A stretch of DNA of 64,000 bases from contig URDX01000006.1 in NCBI GenBank assembly GCA_900546695.1, forward strand, positions 1 through 64,000, read 5' to 3'. Both the position numbers and the translations under genes were made by a program. Source of the DNA: an uncultured Eubacteriales bacterium (GTDB lineage: Bacteria > Bacillota > Clostridia > Oscillospirales > CAG-272). The notes below the pieces were generated by a model. It was given only the letters and a program-made list of their open reading frames with translations. It did no database searches and was not told the DNA's origin. This document shows positions 25,155 through 34,439 of the stretch, in pieces (positions within the stretch are counted from its first letter, which is position 1; every line of letters starts with the position of its first letter).

Positions 25155-26069
25155 GACTTCCCGTCTCATAAGCAGCCCTGCCCAGTCATTCTCATGCAGC
25201 TCGCGGAGCTTTTCAAAGCCCTGCGACTCCATTGCCTCGATAACGGCATTGCACTGCGGGTCGATGATGCCCGACAGAACGACAAGTCCGCCGCGGCGCA
25301 CGCAGCGCGGCACGGAGGGCGCCATACGCAGGATGATATCCGCGGTTATATTTGCGGTTATCATATCCGCCTCGTCGGGTGCCGATGCGAGCAGATCCGA
25401 CTCCGAGCAGGAGATGCGGTCGGCGCAGCCGTTCTTTTCTATATTCTCGCGTGCGACGCGCACCGACATCGGGTCAATATCATATGCGTCGATATGTCCC
25501 GCGCCGAGCTTTGCGGCGATTATCGCGAGAATGCCGCTGCCCGTTCCCACATCGGTGATACGCGAGCCGCGCTCGACGGTATCCTCCATCAGAGCGGCGC
25601 AGAGGCGGGTAGTCTCATGTGTGCCCGTGCCGAAAGCCATACCGGGGTCCATCATAACAACGACGTCGCCCTCTCTCGGCTTGAAGGTCTCCATCTCCCA
25701 CTCGGGAACGATAACGATATGCTCGCCGACGCGGACGGGGTGATAATACTGCTTCCAGTTATCCGCCCAATCCTCCTCGTGCAGCCCCTCAGCCGACACG
25801 GTTACCGAAAGTCCCGCAGCGTCAAGGCGCTCGCGGAGGAATGCCATAGCCTGCGCGAGATCGCGCTCCTTAGGTACGAATACCGAAACGGAGGTATCCT
25901 CGCAGCTCTTGAGCGATTCGTCTATCAGCTCGCCGTACATCGAGTTATACTGCTCGATATCCGAGTTATCCTCGACCATGATATGCGAGTCGACCATCAT
26001 GGCGATGGCGCTCACGAGCTCGACCTGTTCGGGGGTGCAGCTTATCTTCACTCTTGTCCAGTCGTCCAT
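25152..26069 (-). CDS. prmA: Ribosomal protein L11 methyltransferase
   Basis: SAM-dependent enzyme that trimethylates ribosomal protein L11. The N-terminal substrate-recognition domain (1-110) includes the family's NWKQYYHPVRVG. The Rossmann methyltransferase domain includes MDPGMAFGTGTHETT, motif I DVGTGSGILAI and NITADIILRM, equivalent to the NI/VA catalytic-site block. The 305-residue length is typical. The frame opens with GTG at 26081, but the ATG at 26069 is the better start. It lies 8 nt after the dnaJ stop and is the last gene of the heat-shock operon, as in many Firmicutes. Confidence 0.95.
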   Translation of the reverse strand: MDDWTRVKISCTPEQVELVSAIAMMVDSHIMVEDNSDIEQYNSMYGELIDESLKSCEDTSVSVFVPKERDLAQAMAFLRERLDAAGLSVTVSAEGLHEEDWADNWKQYYHPVRVGEHIVIVPEWEMETFKPREGDVVVMMDPGMAFGTGTHETTRLCAALMEDTVERGSRITDVGTGSGILAIIAAKLGAGHIDAYDIDPMSVRVARENIEKNGCADRISCSESDLLASAPDEADMITANITADIILRMAPSVPRCVRRGGLVVLSGIIDPQCNAVIEAMESQGFEKLRELHENDWAGLLMRREV

Positions 26070-26077
26070 TGTCTGCC

Positions 26078-27226
26078 TCACTTCTTTTTCTTTATACGGT
26101 CGAAGAAGCGCTTCTGCTTCTGATAATTCTTCTCGCCGAACGACTCCGCAAGCTTACGCATAAGCTCCTTCTGCTCGGAGTTCATATTCTGCGGTGTCTC
26201 GACGACGGCGGTAAATATCAGGTCTCCGCGGTTGCGGGGGTTGTTAATATTCGGAACGCCCTTGCCCCTGACGGTGAACGCCGTTCCCGTCTGAGTGCCT
26301 GCGGGGATATCGTATGTTATGTCTCCCTCAAGCGTCGGCACCTTGATGGTCGCGCCGAGCGCCGCCTCCGAGAAGGTAACGGGGATATCGCAGTAGATAT
26401 TCATGCCGTCGCGGGTGAATATCTCATGCGGACGTACGGATACGAGAATGAGCAGGTCGCCGTTCGGACCGCCGTTTCTGCCCGCATCGCCTGCGCCGCG
26501 GTTAGCTATGCGCTGCCCGTTGTCGATACCGGCGGGGATGGACACCTCGAGCTTTTTCGAGATGCGTATATAGCCCTTGCCCGAGCAGTTGCGGCAGGGG
26601 GATTTTATTATCTTACCTGTCCCGTGGCAGTTATCGCACGGTGCGGTAGACTGGAACATTCCGAGCGCCGTACGACGGGTGGTCTTTACCTGACCGCTGC
26701 CGTGACAAACGGGGCATGTCTCGGGCGATGTGCCCTTCTCCGCGCCGCTGCCCGAGCAGTCGGGGCATTTCTCGATACGGTTGAAGGATATTTCCTTCTT
26801 GCAGCCGAACACAGCCTCCTCAAAGGTCAGCGTTACACGTGTCTGTATGTCGCTGCCCTCGACGGGTCCGTTTCTGCGCGAGCTGCCGCCGCCGAAAATA
26901 CCGCCGAACAGATCTCCGAGATCGAAGTCCATTCCACCGCCGCCGAAGCCGCTGAAGTCAAAGCCGCCGAAGCCGCCCGCACCGCCGCCGCGCGACGGGT
27001 CGAGTCCGTCGAAGCCGTACTGGTCGTATATCGACCTCTTCTTTTCGTCCGACAGGACCGCATACGCCTCGTTGACTTCCTTAAACTTCTGCTCGGCTTC
27101 CTTATCACCCGGATTCATATCGGGGTGATATTTTTTTGCCATTGAACGATATGCCTTTTTTATCTCTGCATCGGAGGCACCCTTTTGTATCCCGAGCACC
27201 TCGTAATAATCTCTTTTATCAGCCAT
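26078..27226 (-). CDS. dnaJ: Co-chaperone DnaJ
   Basis: Hsp40 that stimulates DnaK ATPase and delivers substrates. The J domain (1-70) has the HPD loop (KKYHPDMNPGD). A Gly/Phe-rich linker follows (about 75-115). Four CxxCxGxG zinc modules are present: CPDCSGSG, CPVCHGSG, CDNCHGTG and CRNCSGKG. The C-terminal peptide-binding domains end in a lysine-rich tail. The 382-residue length is standard for type I DnaJ. The gap to dnaK upstream is about 170 nt and to prmA downstream 8 nt. Confidence 0.97.
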   Translation of the reverse strand: MADKRDYYEVLGIQKGASDAEIKKAYRSMAKKYHPDMNPGDKEAEQKFKEVNEAYAVLSDEKKRSIYDQYGFDGLDPSRGGGAGGFGGFDFSGFGGGGMDFDLGDLFGGIFGGGSSRRNGPVEGSDIQTRVTLTFEEAVFGCKKEISFNRIEKCPDCSGSGAEKGTSPETCPVCHGSGQVKTTRRTALGMFQSTAPCDNCHGTGKIIKSPCRNCSGKGYIRISKKLEVSIPAGIDNGQRIANRGAGDAGRNGGPNGDLLILVSVRPHEIFTRDGMNIYCDIPVTFSEAALGATIKVPTLEGDITYDIPAGTQTGTAFTVRGKGVPNINNPRNRGDLIFTAVVETPQNMNSEQKELMRKLAESFGEKNYQKQKRFFDRIKKKK

Positions 27227-27394
27227 ATAACGGTCACTCGCCTTCTTTTACGATACTTTCATCAAGGCAGACGCAGCCGCAAGCAGCACCCCCGCGGATG
27301 CCGCAGCGCCTTACGCTGCATTGCCTTAAAACGCCGCACGGGCAGAGAGAGCCCTGCTCCCCCTGCTCCTGCGCGACCGTACCCAAACGGGTAA

Positions 27395-29263
27395 TTATTT
27401 ATTGTCGGTCTTATCTTCAAAGTCGGCGTTATAATACGTGCCGTCGCTGCCTGTGCCCTGAGCACCTGCTCCGCCGTCTGCACCGGGAGCGCCCTGTGCG
27501 CCCTGTGCGCCCTGTGCGCCCTGCGCGCCCGACTGAGCGTACAGCTTCTCGCTTATCTTGTAGAATGCCTGCTGCAGCGCCTCGGTATCAGCCTTGATAG
27601 CGTCGGTAGTGCCGCTCTTAACGGTCTCCTTGAGCTTGTCGATAGCGCTGCGTACGGGCGCCTTCTCGTCGTCGGAGACCTTATCGCCTATCTCGTCGAG
27701 CGTCTTTTCGCTCTGATAGATCATGTTCTCTGCGGTGTTCTTGACGTCGATGGCTTCCTTCTGCTTCTTATCCTCGTCTGCGAACTTCTCCGCCTCCTTG
27801 ACCGCGCGGTCGATATCGTCCTTGCTCATGTTGGTGGAGGAGGTGATGGTGATGTGCTGCTCCTTGCCCGTGCCCTTATCGGTAGCACTTACGTTTACGA
27901 TGCCGTTAGCGTCGATATCGAAGGTGACCTCGATCTGCGGAACGCCGCGGGGTGCGGGAGCGATGCCGTCGAGCATGAAGCGCCCGAGAGTGGTGTTGCC
28001 GCTTGCCATCTCACGCTCACCCTGAAGGACATGAATCTCAACAGAGGTCTGACCGTCAGCTGCGGTGGAGTATATCTGGCTCTTCTTTACGGGGATGGTG
28101 GTGTTGCGGTCGATGATGCGATTGAATACGCCGCCGAGCGTCTCGATACCGAGCGACAGAGGAGTAACGTCGAGCAGCAGCAGATCCTTGACCTCGCCGC
28201 CGAGAACGCCTGCCTGAACAGCCGCACCGATGGCTACGCACTCATCGGGGTTGATGCCCTTGAAGGGCTCCTTGCCGATGAAACTCTTGACAGCCTCCTG
28301 GACTGCGGGGATACGGGACGAACCGCCGACGAGCAGCACGCGGTCGACTTGGGAAACGTTGAGTCCCGCATCTGCGAGCACGCGCTTTGTCGGTCCCATG
28401 GTAGCCTCAACGAGATCTGCGGTGAGCTCGTTGAACTTAGCTCTCGTCAGGTTAGCCTCGAAGTGCTTCGGGCCGTTTGCATCAGCGGTAATGAAGGGCA
28501 GGTTGATCTGTGCGGTCATGGTGCCGGACAGCTCGCACTTTGCCTTCTCTGCAGCCTCCTTCAGTCTCTGGAGCGCCATCTTATCCTTACGCAGGTCGAT
28601 GCCGCCGTTCTCCTTTGCGAAGGTATCCGCAATCCAGTCGATAATGCGCTTATCGAAGTCGTCGCCGCCGAGACGGTTGTTACCCGCGGTGGCAAGAACC
28701 TCAAAGACTCCGTCCGAAATCTCGAGCAGGGATACATCGAATGTACCGCCGCCGAGGTCGAATATCATTATCTTCTGGTCAACCTCTTTATCCATACCGT
28801 ATGCAAGTGCCGCTGCGGTAGGCTCGTTTATGATACGCAGGACCTCAAGACCCGCGATCTGACCTGCATCCTTAGTAGCCTGACGCTGTGCGTCGGAGAA
28901 GTATGCGGGGACGGTGATGACCGCCTTGCTTACCTTTGTTCCGAGATATGCCTCTGCGTCCGCCTTCATCTTCTGAAGAATCATAGCGGAAATCTCCTGA
29001 GGAGTGTAGCTCTTGTCGTCGATGGTTACCTTATAGTTGGTGCCCATCTCACGCTTGATGGAGATAACGGTGCGGTCGGGGTTGGTGATAGCCTGACGCT
29101 TAGCTACCTGACCGACAAGACGCTCGCCGTCCTTTGTGAATGCGACAACAGAAGGGGTCGTTCTCGAACCCTCGGGGTTTGTTATAACGACAGGCTCGCC
29201 GCCCTCGTAAACGGCAACGCAGCTATTAGTAGTGCCAAGGTCAATGCCTATGATTTTTTCCAT
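27395..29263 (-). CDS. dnaK: Chaperone DnaK (Hsp70)
   Basis: ATP-dependent chaperone. Signatures: IGIDLGTTNSCVAV at the N-terminus, IFDLGGGTFDVSLLEI near residue 170, VLLVGGSSRIPAVQ near 310, the DLLLLDVTPLSLGIET linker, then the substrate-binding and lid domains. Of 622 residues, the last ~40 include a collagen-like run of GAQ triplets encoded by 9-bp repeats (27489-27529), in place of a usual Gly/Gln-rich tail. The protein ends in an acidic DKTDNK rather than the EEVD-like proteobacterial end. ggagg precedes the start. Expression would be controlled from the hrcA CIRCE promoter. Confidence 0.98.
   Translation of the reverse strand: MEKIIGIDLGTTNSCVAVYEGGEPVVITNPEGSRTTPSVVAFTKDGERLVGQVAKRQAITNPDRTVISIKREMGTNYKVTIDDKSYTPQEISAMILQKMKADAEAYLGTKVSKAVITVPAYFSDAQRQATKDAGQIAGLEVLRIINEPTAAALAYGMDKEVDQKIMIFDLGGGTFDVSLLEISDGVFEVLATAGNNRLGGDDFDKRIIDWIADTFAKENGGIDLRKDKMALQRLKEAAEKAKCELSGTMTAQINLPFITADANGPKHFEANLTRAKFNELTADLVEATMGPTKRVLADAGLNVSQVDRVLLVGGSSRIPAVQEAVKSFIGKEPFKGINPDECVAIGAAVQAGVLGGEVKDLLLLDVTPLSLGIETLGGVFNRIIDRNTTIPVKKSQIYSTAADGQTSVEIHVLQGEREMASGNTTLGRFMLDGIAPAPRGVPQIEVTFDIDANGIVNVSATDKGTGKEQHITITSSTNMSKDDIDRAVKEAEKFADEDKKQKEAIDVKNTAENMIYQSEKTLDEIGDKVSDDEKAPVRSAIDKLKETVKSGTTDAIKADTEALQQAFYKISEKLYAQSGAQGAQGAQGAQGAPGADGGAGAQGTGSDGTYYNADFEDKTDNK
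27489..27529. repeat. 9-bp coding repeat in the dnaK tail
   Basis: Four tandem copies of gcgccctg(t/c) plus a partial copy encode the repeated Gly-Ala-Gln triplets of the DnaK C-terminus. Confidence 0.85.
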
Positions 29264-29354
29264 AATATTTATCCTCCGTTTGATTATTTACATTATTAAG
29301 TTATATATAATATTCACGGCTTTCGCCGAGGATATCCGACAGAAGCTCGGGCTG

Positions 29355-30041
29355 TCAGTTGGCAACTCTGACCATCGCAAAGCGGATGATGCGGTCGCCC
29401 TTCTTATAGCCCTTCTGGAATACCGCTGTGATGACGTTCTCGCCGACATCGGGGTTTTCCTCATGCATTACGGCGTTGTGGATATTCGGGTCGAAGGTCT
29501 CGCCCTCCTCGCCGAAAGCCTCTACGCCGAGCTTTTCAAGCGTTGTTCCGACCTGCTTGAGCACCATCTGAACGCCCTCAAGGACCTTTTCACCGTCGGT
29601 GTAGGTCGCGGCGCGCTCAATGTTGTCCGCTATCGGGAGTATCTCCTTCAGCGCGTCGGCATACGCATCGGCGTAAACGCTCTTGCGCTCCTCCTGTGCT
29701 CTGCGGCGGTAGTTGTCGTATTCGGCAACCACATGCAGATATTTGTCACCGAGTTCTTCAAGCTCACGCGCGGTCTTCTTAGCCTCCTCGGGAGATGGGA
29801 CATCGTCCGCATCGTCCTTCTTTTCATCGGAGGCATCAGCCTTGCGGGCGCGATGCTTGTCGGTTTTTTCGAACTTTTCCGCCTTATCAGACTTTTCAGC
29901 CCTTTCAGACTTTTCCGACCCGTGCTTTGCCGCGCCGCTCTCCTCTGCGGCAGCGTCCGCCTCGGCTCTTATCTTCTCCCAGTTTTTATCCTTGCCCGCA
30001 CTCCCTGCGGTCTTTGCATTCTTATTTTCCTTAGCTGCCAT
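29355..30041 (-). CDS. grpE: Nucleotide exchange factor GrpE
   Basis: Dimeric exchange factor for DnaK. The first ~95 of 228 residues are a highly charged Lys/Glu/Asp/Ala extension containing four six-residue units of the type xAEKSx. The conserved part starts at ELEELGDKYLHVVAEYDNYRRRAQEER (the long dimer helix in outline) and ends with the beta domain (HNAVMHEENPDVGENVITAVFQKGY). It is co-transcribed between hrcA and dnaK. aagggag precedes the ATG. Confidence 0.95.
   Translation of the reverse strand: MAAKENKNAKTAGSAGKDKNWEKIRAEADAAAEESGAAKHGSEKSERAEKSDKAEKFEKTDKHRARKADASDEKKDDADDVPSPEEAKKTARELEELGDKYLHVVAEYDNYRRRAQEERKSVYADAYADALKEILPIADNIERAATYTDGEKVLEGVQMVLKQVGTTLEKLGVEAFGEEGETFDPNIHNAVMHEENPDVGENVITAVFQKGYKKGDRIIRFAMVRVAN
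29850..29921. repeat. 18-bp coding repeat in grpE
   Basis: Four contiguous 18-mers (starts 29850, 29868, 29886, 29904) share the minus-strand core gcgGAAAAGtctga. They encode the repeated charged hexads of the GrpE N-terminus. Confidence 0.85.
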
Positions 30042-30074
30042 TTCTTTCTCCCTTTCTGCGGCTGCCCGTATCTC

Positions 30075-31199
30075 TCATCGGTCGCCGCCGTACGCGTCCG
30101 TGCCGCTCCTGCCGTCTCCGAGTCCCGGCGGCTGCTCCGTATCAAGCATTCCGCCGACCCCGCGCGAGAGGTAGTCGAGCATCGAAATAACTCTGTTATA
30201 TTTCATCCGCCGCGGTCCGATAACGCCGATAGCGCCTATCACCCTGCCGCCGCGGATTATTTTTTTGAATACGAGCGACGATTGCTGCATTCCCGGTGCG
30301 CCGTTCTCGGCACCGATATATACGTTGACCCCATCGATCTCGCCCCGACGGACGATATCAAGTATCTCTCCGCCGTCCTCGATGGATTCGAGCAGGCCGC
30401 CGAGCTTTTCGGGATCGGAATACTCCTTATAGCTGAGCAGGTGATTTATGCCGTCGAGACGAAGCTCGTCGCCCTCGTCGTCTCCGACCACACCGTATAT
30501 GCTCTCCATAATGCAGTCGGTCATCCCGCCGCAGCCGAAGCTGTCAAGCTCCGCGCGCAGCCGCATCATCTGCGGAAGCGTGATGGAAGCCATCGGAACG
30601 CCCGCAATATTGCGGTTAAGCACGCTCTCGACCCTGGCCGCATCCTCTGCGGTGATACCGGGCGCGTCGACATATGCGGTCTTTGCCGTATGTCTGCCCC
30701 CGCTCTCAACGACCATGAGCAGCAGCATCGTTCCGTCCGAGATCAGCACGGTGCGGAACTGCAGCACCGCTCCGATGCCCTGTGCGGGAGTTGCGGTAAG
30801 TGCGGCGTAGTTCGTCATCGAGCCCATCAGCCGCGCGGCACGGTCGAGTATCTTATCGAGCTTTGCCTCGCGCGCACGGACGAGCTTTTGCAGCTCTGCG
30901 AGCTCGCTCGCCGTCATGCGGTAGCTTTCCATGAGCGAATCGACATAGAAGCGGTAGCCGCGGTCGGAAGGCACACGCCCCGCCGATGTATGCGGCTGAA
31001 TGAGATATCCCATCTCCTCGAGCTCCGCCATCTCATTACGGATGGTGGCAGAGGAATAGCCTATCCCCGTCGAGCTGAGCAGAAACTTAGACCCCACGGG
31101 CTCGCCGCCCGTTACATATGCGTCGACAACGGCGCGGAGTATCAGCTTTTTTCTGTCGCTCAGCGCGTCAGGCGTGCTGCGGCTGACCCGATGCTCCAT
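30075..31199 (-). CDS. hrcA: Heat-inducible transcription repressor HrcA
   Basis: Represses class I heat-shock genes by binding CIRCE, and needs GroEL for activity in relatives. The N-terminal winged helix (about 10-80) includes YSSATIRNEMAELEEMGYLIQPHTSAG in outline, the HrcA signature. The GAF-like and dimerisation parts follow. The C-terminal tail (GIGVIGPRRMKYNRVISML...) is typical and is followed by ~20 Gly/Pro-rich residues. At 374 residues it is slightly long. It is the first gene of hrcA-grpE-dnaK-dnaJ-prmA, directly behind a perfect CIRCE. Confidence 0.97.
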   Translation of the reverse strand: MEHRVSRSTPDALSDRKKLILRAVVDAYVTGGEPVGSKFLLSSTGIGYSSATIRNEMAELEEMGYLIQPHTSAGRVPSDRGYRFYVDSLMESYRMTASELAELQKLVRAREAKLDKILDRAARLMGSMTNYAALTATPAQGIGAVLQFRTVLISDGTMLLLMVVESGGRHTAKTAYVDAPGITAEDAARVESVLNRNIAGVPMASITLPQMMRLRAELDSFGCGGMTDCIMESIYGVVGDDEGDELRLDGINHLLSYKEYSDPEKLGGLLESIEDGGEILDIVRRGEIDGVNVYIGAENGAPGMQQSSLVFKKIIRGGRVIGAIGVIGPRRMKYNRVISMLDYLSRGVGGMLDTEQPPGLGDGRSGTDAYGGDR

Positions 31200-31276
31200 A
31201 TTCCGTCTCTTCCCTTCCGCTCACCGCGCATTTTCGCACCGCCGTGCGTTGTTTTTCTGCGTTGTGATTATTTTGT

Positions 31277-31303
31277 TTAGCACTCTATGCAGTCGAGTGC
31301 TAA
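31277..31303. promoter_or_regulatory. CIRCE operator of the heat-shock operon
   Basis: TTAGCACTC (31277-31285), a 9-nt spacer and GAGTGCTAA (31295-31303): a perfect CIRCE, the HrcA binding site, 78 nt upstream of the hrcA start. A minus-strand TATACA (complement of 31308-31313) lies just upstream, so the operator would cover the transcription start. Confidence 0.96.
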
Positions 31304-31722
31304 ACTATGTATAGAATTTACCATTAATCCGAGCTAAAATCAACAGTATTTTGCATATTAAATGTTAACATTATTTGAACGAGCGCGTTCTGCCGCCCTG
31401 CGAGTGCAAAATTGACCTTTCGGCAGCTAAAAAATGCCCCGTAAGCGTAAAGAGCCGTCCGAGAGCGTAAAGGCAGCGAAAGCAAAAAGACACCGAAGCA
31501 CCCTCTGCGGCAGTACCCGCAGCAGGTGCCTGATGTCAAATATCCGAGTATCCGATGTCCTATATCTGCCCTAATAATATGCGACCGATGCAGCGCGGGA
31601 CATCATGCACAGCACAAAATCGGCCGTGCATCCCCCCGCAGCTATTTACAAAATCACAAAGGCATGCTATAATCATGCTGACACAGCAGCGGAGACTGAA
31701 AAAGCGCGGACCGAGAATCGTC
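31304..31722. other. Non-coding gap upstream of the hrcA operon
   Basis: About 420 bp between the hrcA promoter and the 3' end of the NagD-type gene. It contains a plausible minus-strand terminator for that gene (gcacc..ctgcggg/..ccgcag..ggtgc, about 31496-31527) and an unexplained plus-strand promoter (31645-31673). I find no supported gene. Confidence 0.55.
31645..31673 (+). promoter_or_regulatory. Orphan sigma-A-like promoter antisense to the NagD-type gene
   Basis: TTTACA (31645-31650), 17-nt spacer, TATAAT (31668-31673). Transcription would run into the 3' end of the minus-strand phosphatase gene. No plus-strand gene follows. Confidence 0.4.
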
Positions 31723-32547
31723 TCAGTCGCCGAATGCCTCTGCGCAGACCTCGCCGAGATCTGTATACACCATATCGGGCTTGTCGCAGCCTGTCGCTTC
31801 CGCAGCCTCCTTTGCGCCCGTCTCGCCCGAGAGCACAAGCACGCTGAGCACGCCAGAGCGTCTGCCGAGCGCGATATCGGTATACAGACGGTCGCCGAAT
31901 ATGCACATATCGGTAAGCGCCGCGCCCGTCTTTTCGCTTATCATTGCGGCGGTCTCGGCATACGGCTTTCCGAAGTAGCGCGGATATCTTCCCGTAGCTG
32001 CGGTGACAAGCGCCGCGATAGCTCCGCTGTCGGGCACTATGCCCGTATCGGTCGGGCAGTTGAAGTCGGGATGGGTGGAGAGGTATTCTGCTCCCTCATA
32101 TATATATGTACATGCGCGCTCGAGCTTTGCGTATGTCAGCGAGGTATCAAAGCTCGTAACGACTATATCGGCAAGACGCTCCTCACCCGTGCAGAGCTGT
32201 ATTCCCTCATTGCGGAACTGGCTTTGCAGCTCGTCCGTACCGACAAGGTACACGCTCTTTCCCGCGCGGTGGCGCGTCAAAAAGGCGCAGGTAACGTCGC
32301 CCGAGGACATTATCTCCTCCTCGCGGGGCTCAAATCCCATACGGGTAAGGCGCTCGATGTAAAACTCATGGTTGTGTGAGGCATTGTTCGTAAAGAAAAG
32401 CACCCTCTTGCCCGCGCGGCGCAGGTTCAGGATAAATCTCCTCGCCCCGTCAAACACATGCTCGCAAAGATAGAGCGTTCCGTCCATATCGAATATGAAC
32501 AGCTGCTTTTCGGCGAGAGGGCCTCTCATCTGCAAAATTTCTTTCAT
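31723..32547 (-). CDS. NagD-type HAD-IIA phosphatase
   Basis: A 274-residue cytoplasmic HAD phosphatase of subfamily IIA, related to NagD/AraL/phosphoglycolate phosphatases. Motif I FIFDMDGTLYLCEHVFDGA, motif II LFFTNNASHN, motif III Lys in FGKPYAETA and motif IV CIFGDRLYTDIALGRRSG are all intact. The C2 cap lies between motifs II and III. The substrate is not predictable (sugar phosphates or p-nitrophenyl phosphate in relatives). The ATG at 32547 has gggaag upstream and is preferred over 32571. It is divergent from the pantothenate kinase gene. Confidence 0.88.
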   Translation of the reverse strand: MKEILQMRGPLAEKQLFIFDMDGTLYLCEHVFDGARRFILNLRRAGKRVLFFTNNASHNHEFYIERLTRMGFEPREEEIMSSGDVTCAFLTRHRAGKSVYLVGTDELQSQFRNEGIQLCTGEERLADIVVTSFDTSLTYAKLERACTYIYEGAEYLSTHPDFNCPTDTGIVPDSGAIAALVTAATGRYPRYFGKPYAETAAMISEKTGAALTDMCIFGDRLYTDIALGRRSGVLSVLVLSGETGAKEAAEATGCDKPDMVYTDLGEVCAEAFGD

Positions 32548-32656
32548 TTCTTCTTCCCTTATCATTTTCATTCTATAAATCTGTATTATACATCATTTCA
32601 CACGAAAAATCCACCCCCAAACGGCATTTTTCACGGCAAAAAAAGAAAGGTCAGAC

Positions 32657-33493
32657 ATGAACAAGATAGTTATCGGAATCGACATCGGCGGCAGCACAAC
32701 AAAAATAGTGGCATTCGACCGCGACGGCGGGCTCATCGAGCCCATTTCGGTCAAGGCGGATGACCCGCAGACCTCCGCATACGGCGCTTTCGGAAAGTTC
32801 ACGGGAGCAAACGGCATCGCCCTCTCGGATATCGAGCGGGTGATGATAACGGGCGTCGGCTCATCGTTCATCTCAGACAATATATACGGGCTCGAATGCC
32901 GCTTCCGTCCCGAATTCGACTGCGTCGGCAAGGGCGGGCTATGGCTTTCCGGGCTCGATGAAGCGCTCATCGTCAGCATGGGCACGGGTACCGCCATGGT
33001 CTACTCGCGCGCGGGCGAGCCGCCCGTATATCTCGGCGGCACGGGCATCGGCGGCGGAACGCTGCACGGGCTCGGCAGGATAGTGCTCGATGTCGACCAT
33101 GTCGAGCATCTGCTGCGGCTCGCAAAGGACGGCGATATCTCAAAGATCGACCTGCGCATCTCGGATATTGCATCCGACAAGGTGCTCCCCGGTATGCCGG
33201 GAGACATGACGGCGGCGAATTTCGGACGGCTGCACGACCTCGCAACGGCGGAGGATAAGGCGCTCGGTCTGCTGAATATGGTCTTTGAAACGGTCGCGAC
33301 CTGCGCAATGTTCGCGGCGCGCCCGTACGGCGTAAAGAATATCGTGCTTACGGGAAATCTCTCTCGCGGCGGGCTCGCAAGCGAGACCTTCAGCCGCCTC
33401 GGCGAGATGGTCGGGCTGAATTTTATAATCCCCGAGCGCTCGGCATACGCGACGGTCATCGGCGCTGCACTCGGCAGGAAAAACGAAAGATAA
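32657..33493 (+). CDS. coaW: Type II pantothenate kinase
   Basis: Phosphorylates pantothenate, the first step of coenzyme A synthesis. The 278-residue length and the ASKHA fold match the type II (staphylococcal/eukaryotic-like) enzymes. GIDIGGSTTKIVAFD is the phosphate-binding loop. A catalytic Glu equivalent lies in the middle segment. SMGTGTAMV and GGTGIGGGTLHGLG are glycine-rich nucleotide and substrate loops, and VLTGNLSRGG is the C-terminal adenosine motif. aaaggt precedes the ATG. Type II enzymes escape CoA feedback in some bacteria. Confidence 0.93.
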   Translation: MNKIVIGIDIGGSTTKIVAFDRDGGLIEPISVKADDPQTSAYGAFGKFTGANGIALSDIERVMITGVGSSFISDNIYGLECRFRPEFDCVGKGGLWLSGLDEALIVSMGTGTAMVYSRAGEPPVYLGGTGIGGGTLHGLGRIVLDVDHVEHLLRLAKDGDISKIDLRISDIASDKVLPGMPGDMTAANFGRLHDLATAEDKALGLLNMVFETVATCAMFAARPYGVKNIVLTGNLSRGGLASETFSRLGEMVGLNFIIPERSAYATVIGAALGRKNER

Positions 33494-33608
33494 GCAGCCT
33501 ACCGGCGCGGCACAAAGCTGCACACGGCAGTGCAAGGCGGTGCATGACGGCATACGGCATATGCGCGAATTCCGCTCAATCGCGCAGACTCGTACCGTAT
33601 AGAATAAC

Positions 33609-33638
33609 ATCGCATAAAAACGTATCGCATAAAAACGC
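33609..33638. repeat. 15-bp tandem repeat
   Basis: atcgcataaaaacgt (33609-33623) and atcgcataaaaacgc (33624-33638), downstream of the pantothenate kinase gene. The surrounding gap also has repeated cggca-type words. Confidence 0.8.
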
Positions 33639-33778
33639 GCAATACAGATTATCACAGATACAATTGCAAAAAGCACGGCAAGCGCCGCGCCCCCGAAAAG
33701 CTCGGAGCACAGCGTATGCCGTGCGATTTTTTATCCGTTTTGAGTCGTCTTTGCCCGCTTTTATCAGCCGCGGGTCGA

Positions 33779-34357
33779 TCAGTCGATTATCTCACCGTAG
33801 CACTTACCGAAAGCGCAAGCCGCATTCGACTCGTCGGTATCGAGATGTACCGCGGGTGCGAAATTGGGGTTAACGCGGACGACGAGATCACCGAAAACGG
33901 TGGTTCTGCCGAGACCGTTGTCTATGCGGAGCGACACTATCTGCTTATCCTTAACGCCGAACTGCTCTGCGGTTGCGGGGTCGAGGTGAACATGGCGCTT
34001 TGCCACGATAACGCCCTCCTCGAGGTCAAGCTCGCCGCAGGGTCCTACCAGCTTGCAGCCGGGAGTGCCCGCAACGTCGCCGCTCTCGCGGACGGGTGCA
34101 TCAATTCCGAGCGTGCGTGCATCGGTAAAGGAAACCTCGACCTGACCTGCCTTTCTTGCCGGTCCGAGGATAATTACTCTCTCTATCTGACGCTTAGGTC
34201 CGACGACCGTAACTCTCTCCTCGCAGGCAAACTGACCGGGCTGGCTCAGATCCTTCTTGTGTGTGAGCTTAGCGCCCTTGCCGAACAGAATCTCAATCTG
34301 CTCCTCGGTGAGATGAACATGACGCGCAGATGTTTCAACAAGTACCTTCTTTTCCAT
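33779..34357 (-). CDS. pduL: Phosphate propanoyl/acetyltransferase, PduL type
   Basis: Transfers acyl groups between CoA and phosphate (propanoyl- or acetyl-phosphate formation) and uses zinc-binding beta-barrel domains unrelated to Pta. The 192 residues contain two homologous halves, each with a histidine signature: ARHVHLT (His13, His15) and KRHVHLDP near residue 118. The protein starts directly at the barrel and lacks an encapsulation peptide. No microcompartment shell genes adjoin, so a soluble metabolic role, likely ATP-yielding acetate or propionate formation with an acetate kinase elsewhere, is inferred. aaggag precedes the start. Confidence 0.92.
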   Translation of the reverse strand: MEKKVLVETSARHVHLTEEQIEILFGKGAKLTHKKDLSQPGQFACEERVTVVGPKRQIERVIILGPARKAGQVEVSFTDARTLGIDAPVRESGDVAGTPGCKLVGPCGELDLEEGVIVAKRHVHLDPATAEQFGVKDKQIVSLRIDNGLGRTTVFGDLVVRVNPNFAPAVHLDTDESNAACAFGKCYGEIID

Positions 34358-34410
34358 TTTGCTCTCCTTTATGATTGTTCACGCCGCTGTGTGCGTTTTT
34401 ATCTCCGTAT

Positions 34411-34439
34411 ATTATACAATGCCGCGGGGAAAAAGTAAA
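34411..34439 (-). promoter_or_regulatory. Sigma-A promoter for pduL
   Basis: On the minus strand: TTTACT (complement of 34434-34439), 17-nt spacer, TATAAT (complement of 34411-34416). Confidence 0.72.

Noticed and set aside
29232..31280. 682-codon open frame on the plus strand opposite hrcA and grpE
   Set aside because: Antisense to two certain genes of the heat-shock operon. GC-rich codon usage opens the opposite frame; no ribosome site or family resemblance.
31324..31539. 71-codon minus-strand frame upstream of hrcA
   Set aside because: No ribosome site, odd composition, no similarity; treated as non-coding.
33779..34357. Microcompartment-associated PduL
   Set aside because: No encapsulation peptide at the N-terminus and no shell-protein genes nearby; a free cytoplasmic form is more likely.
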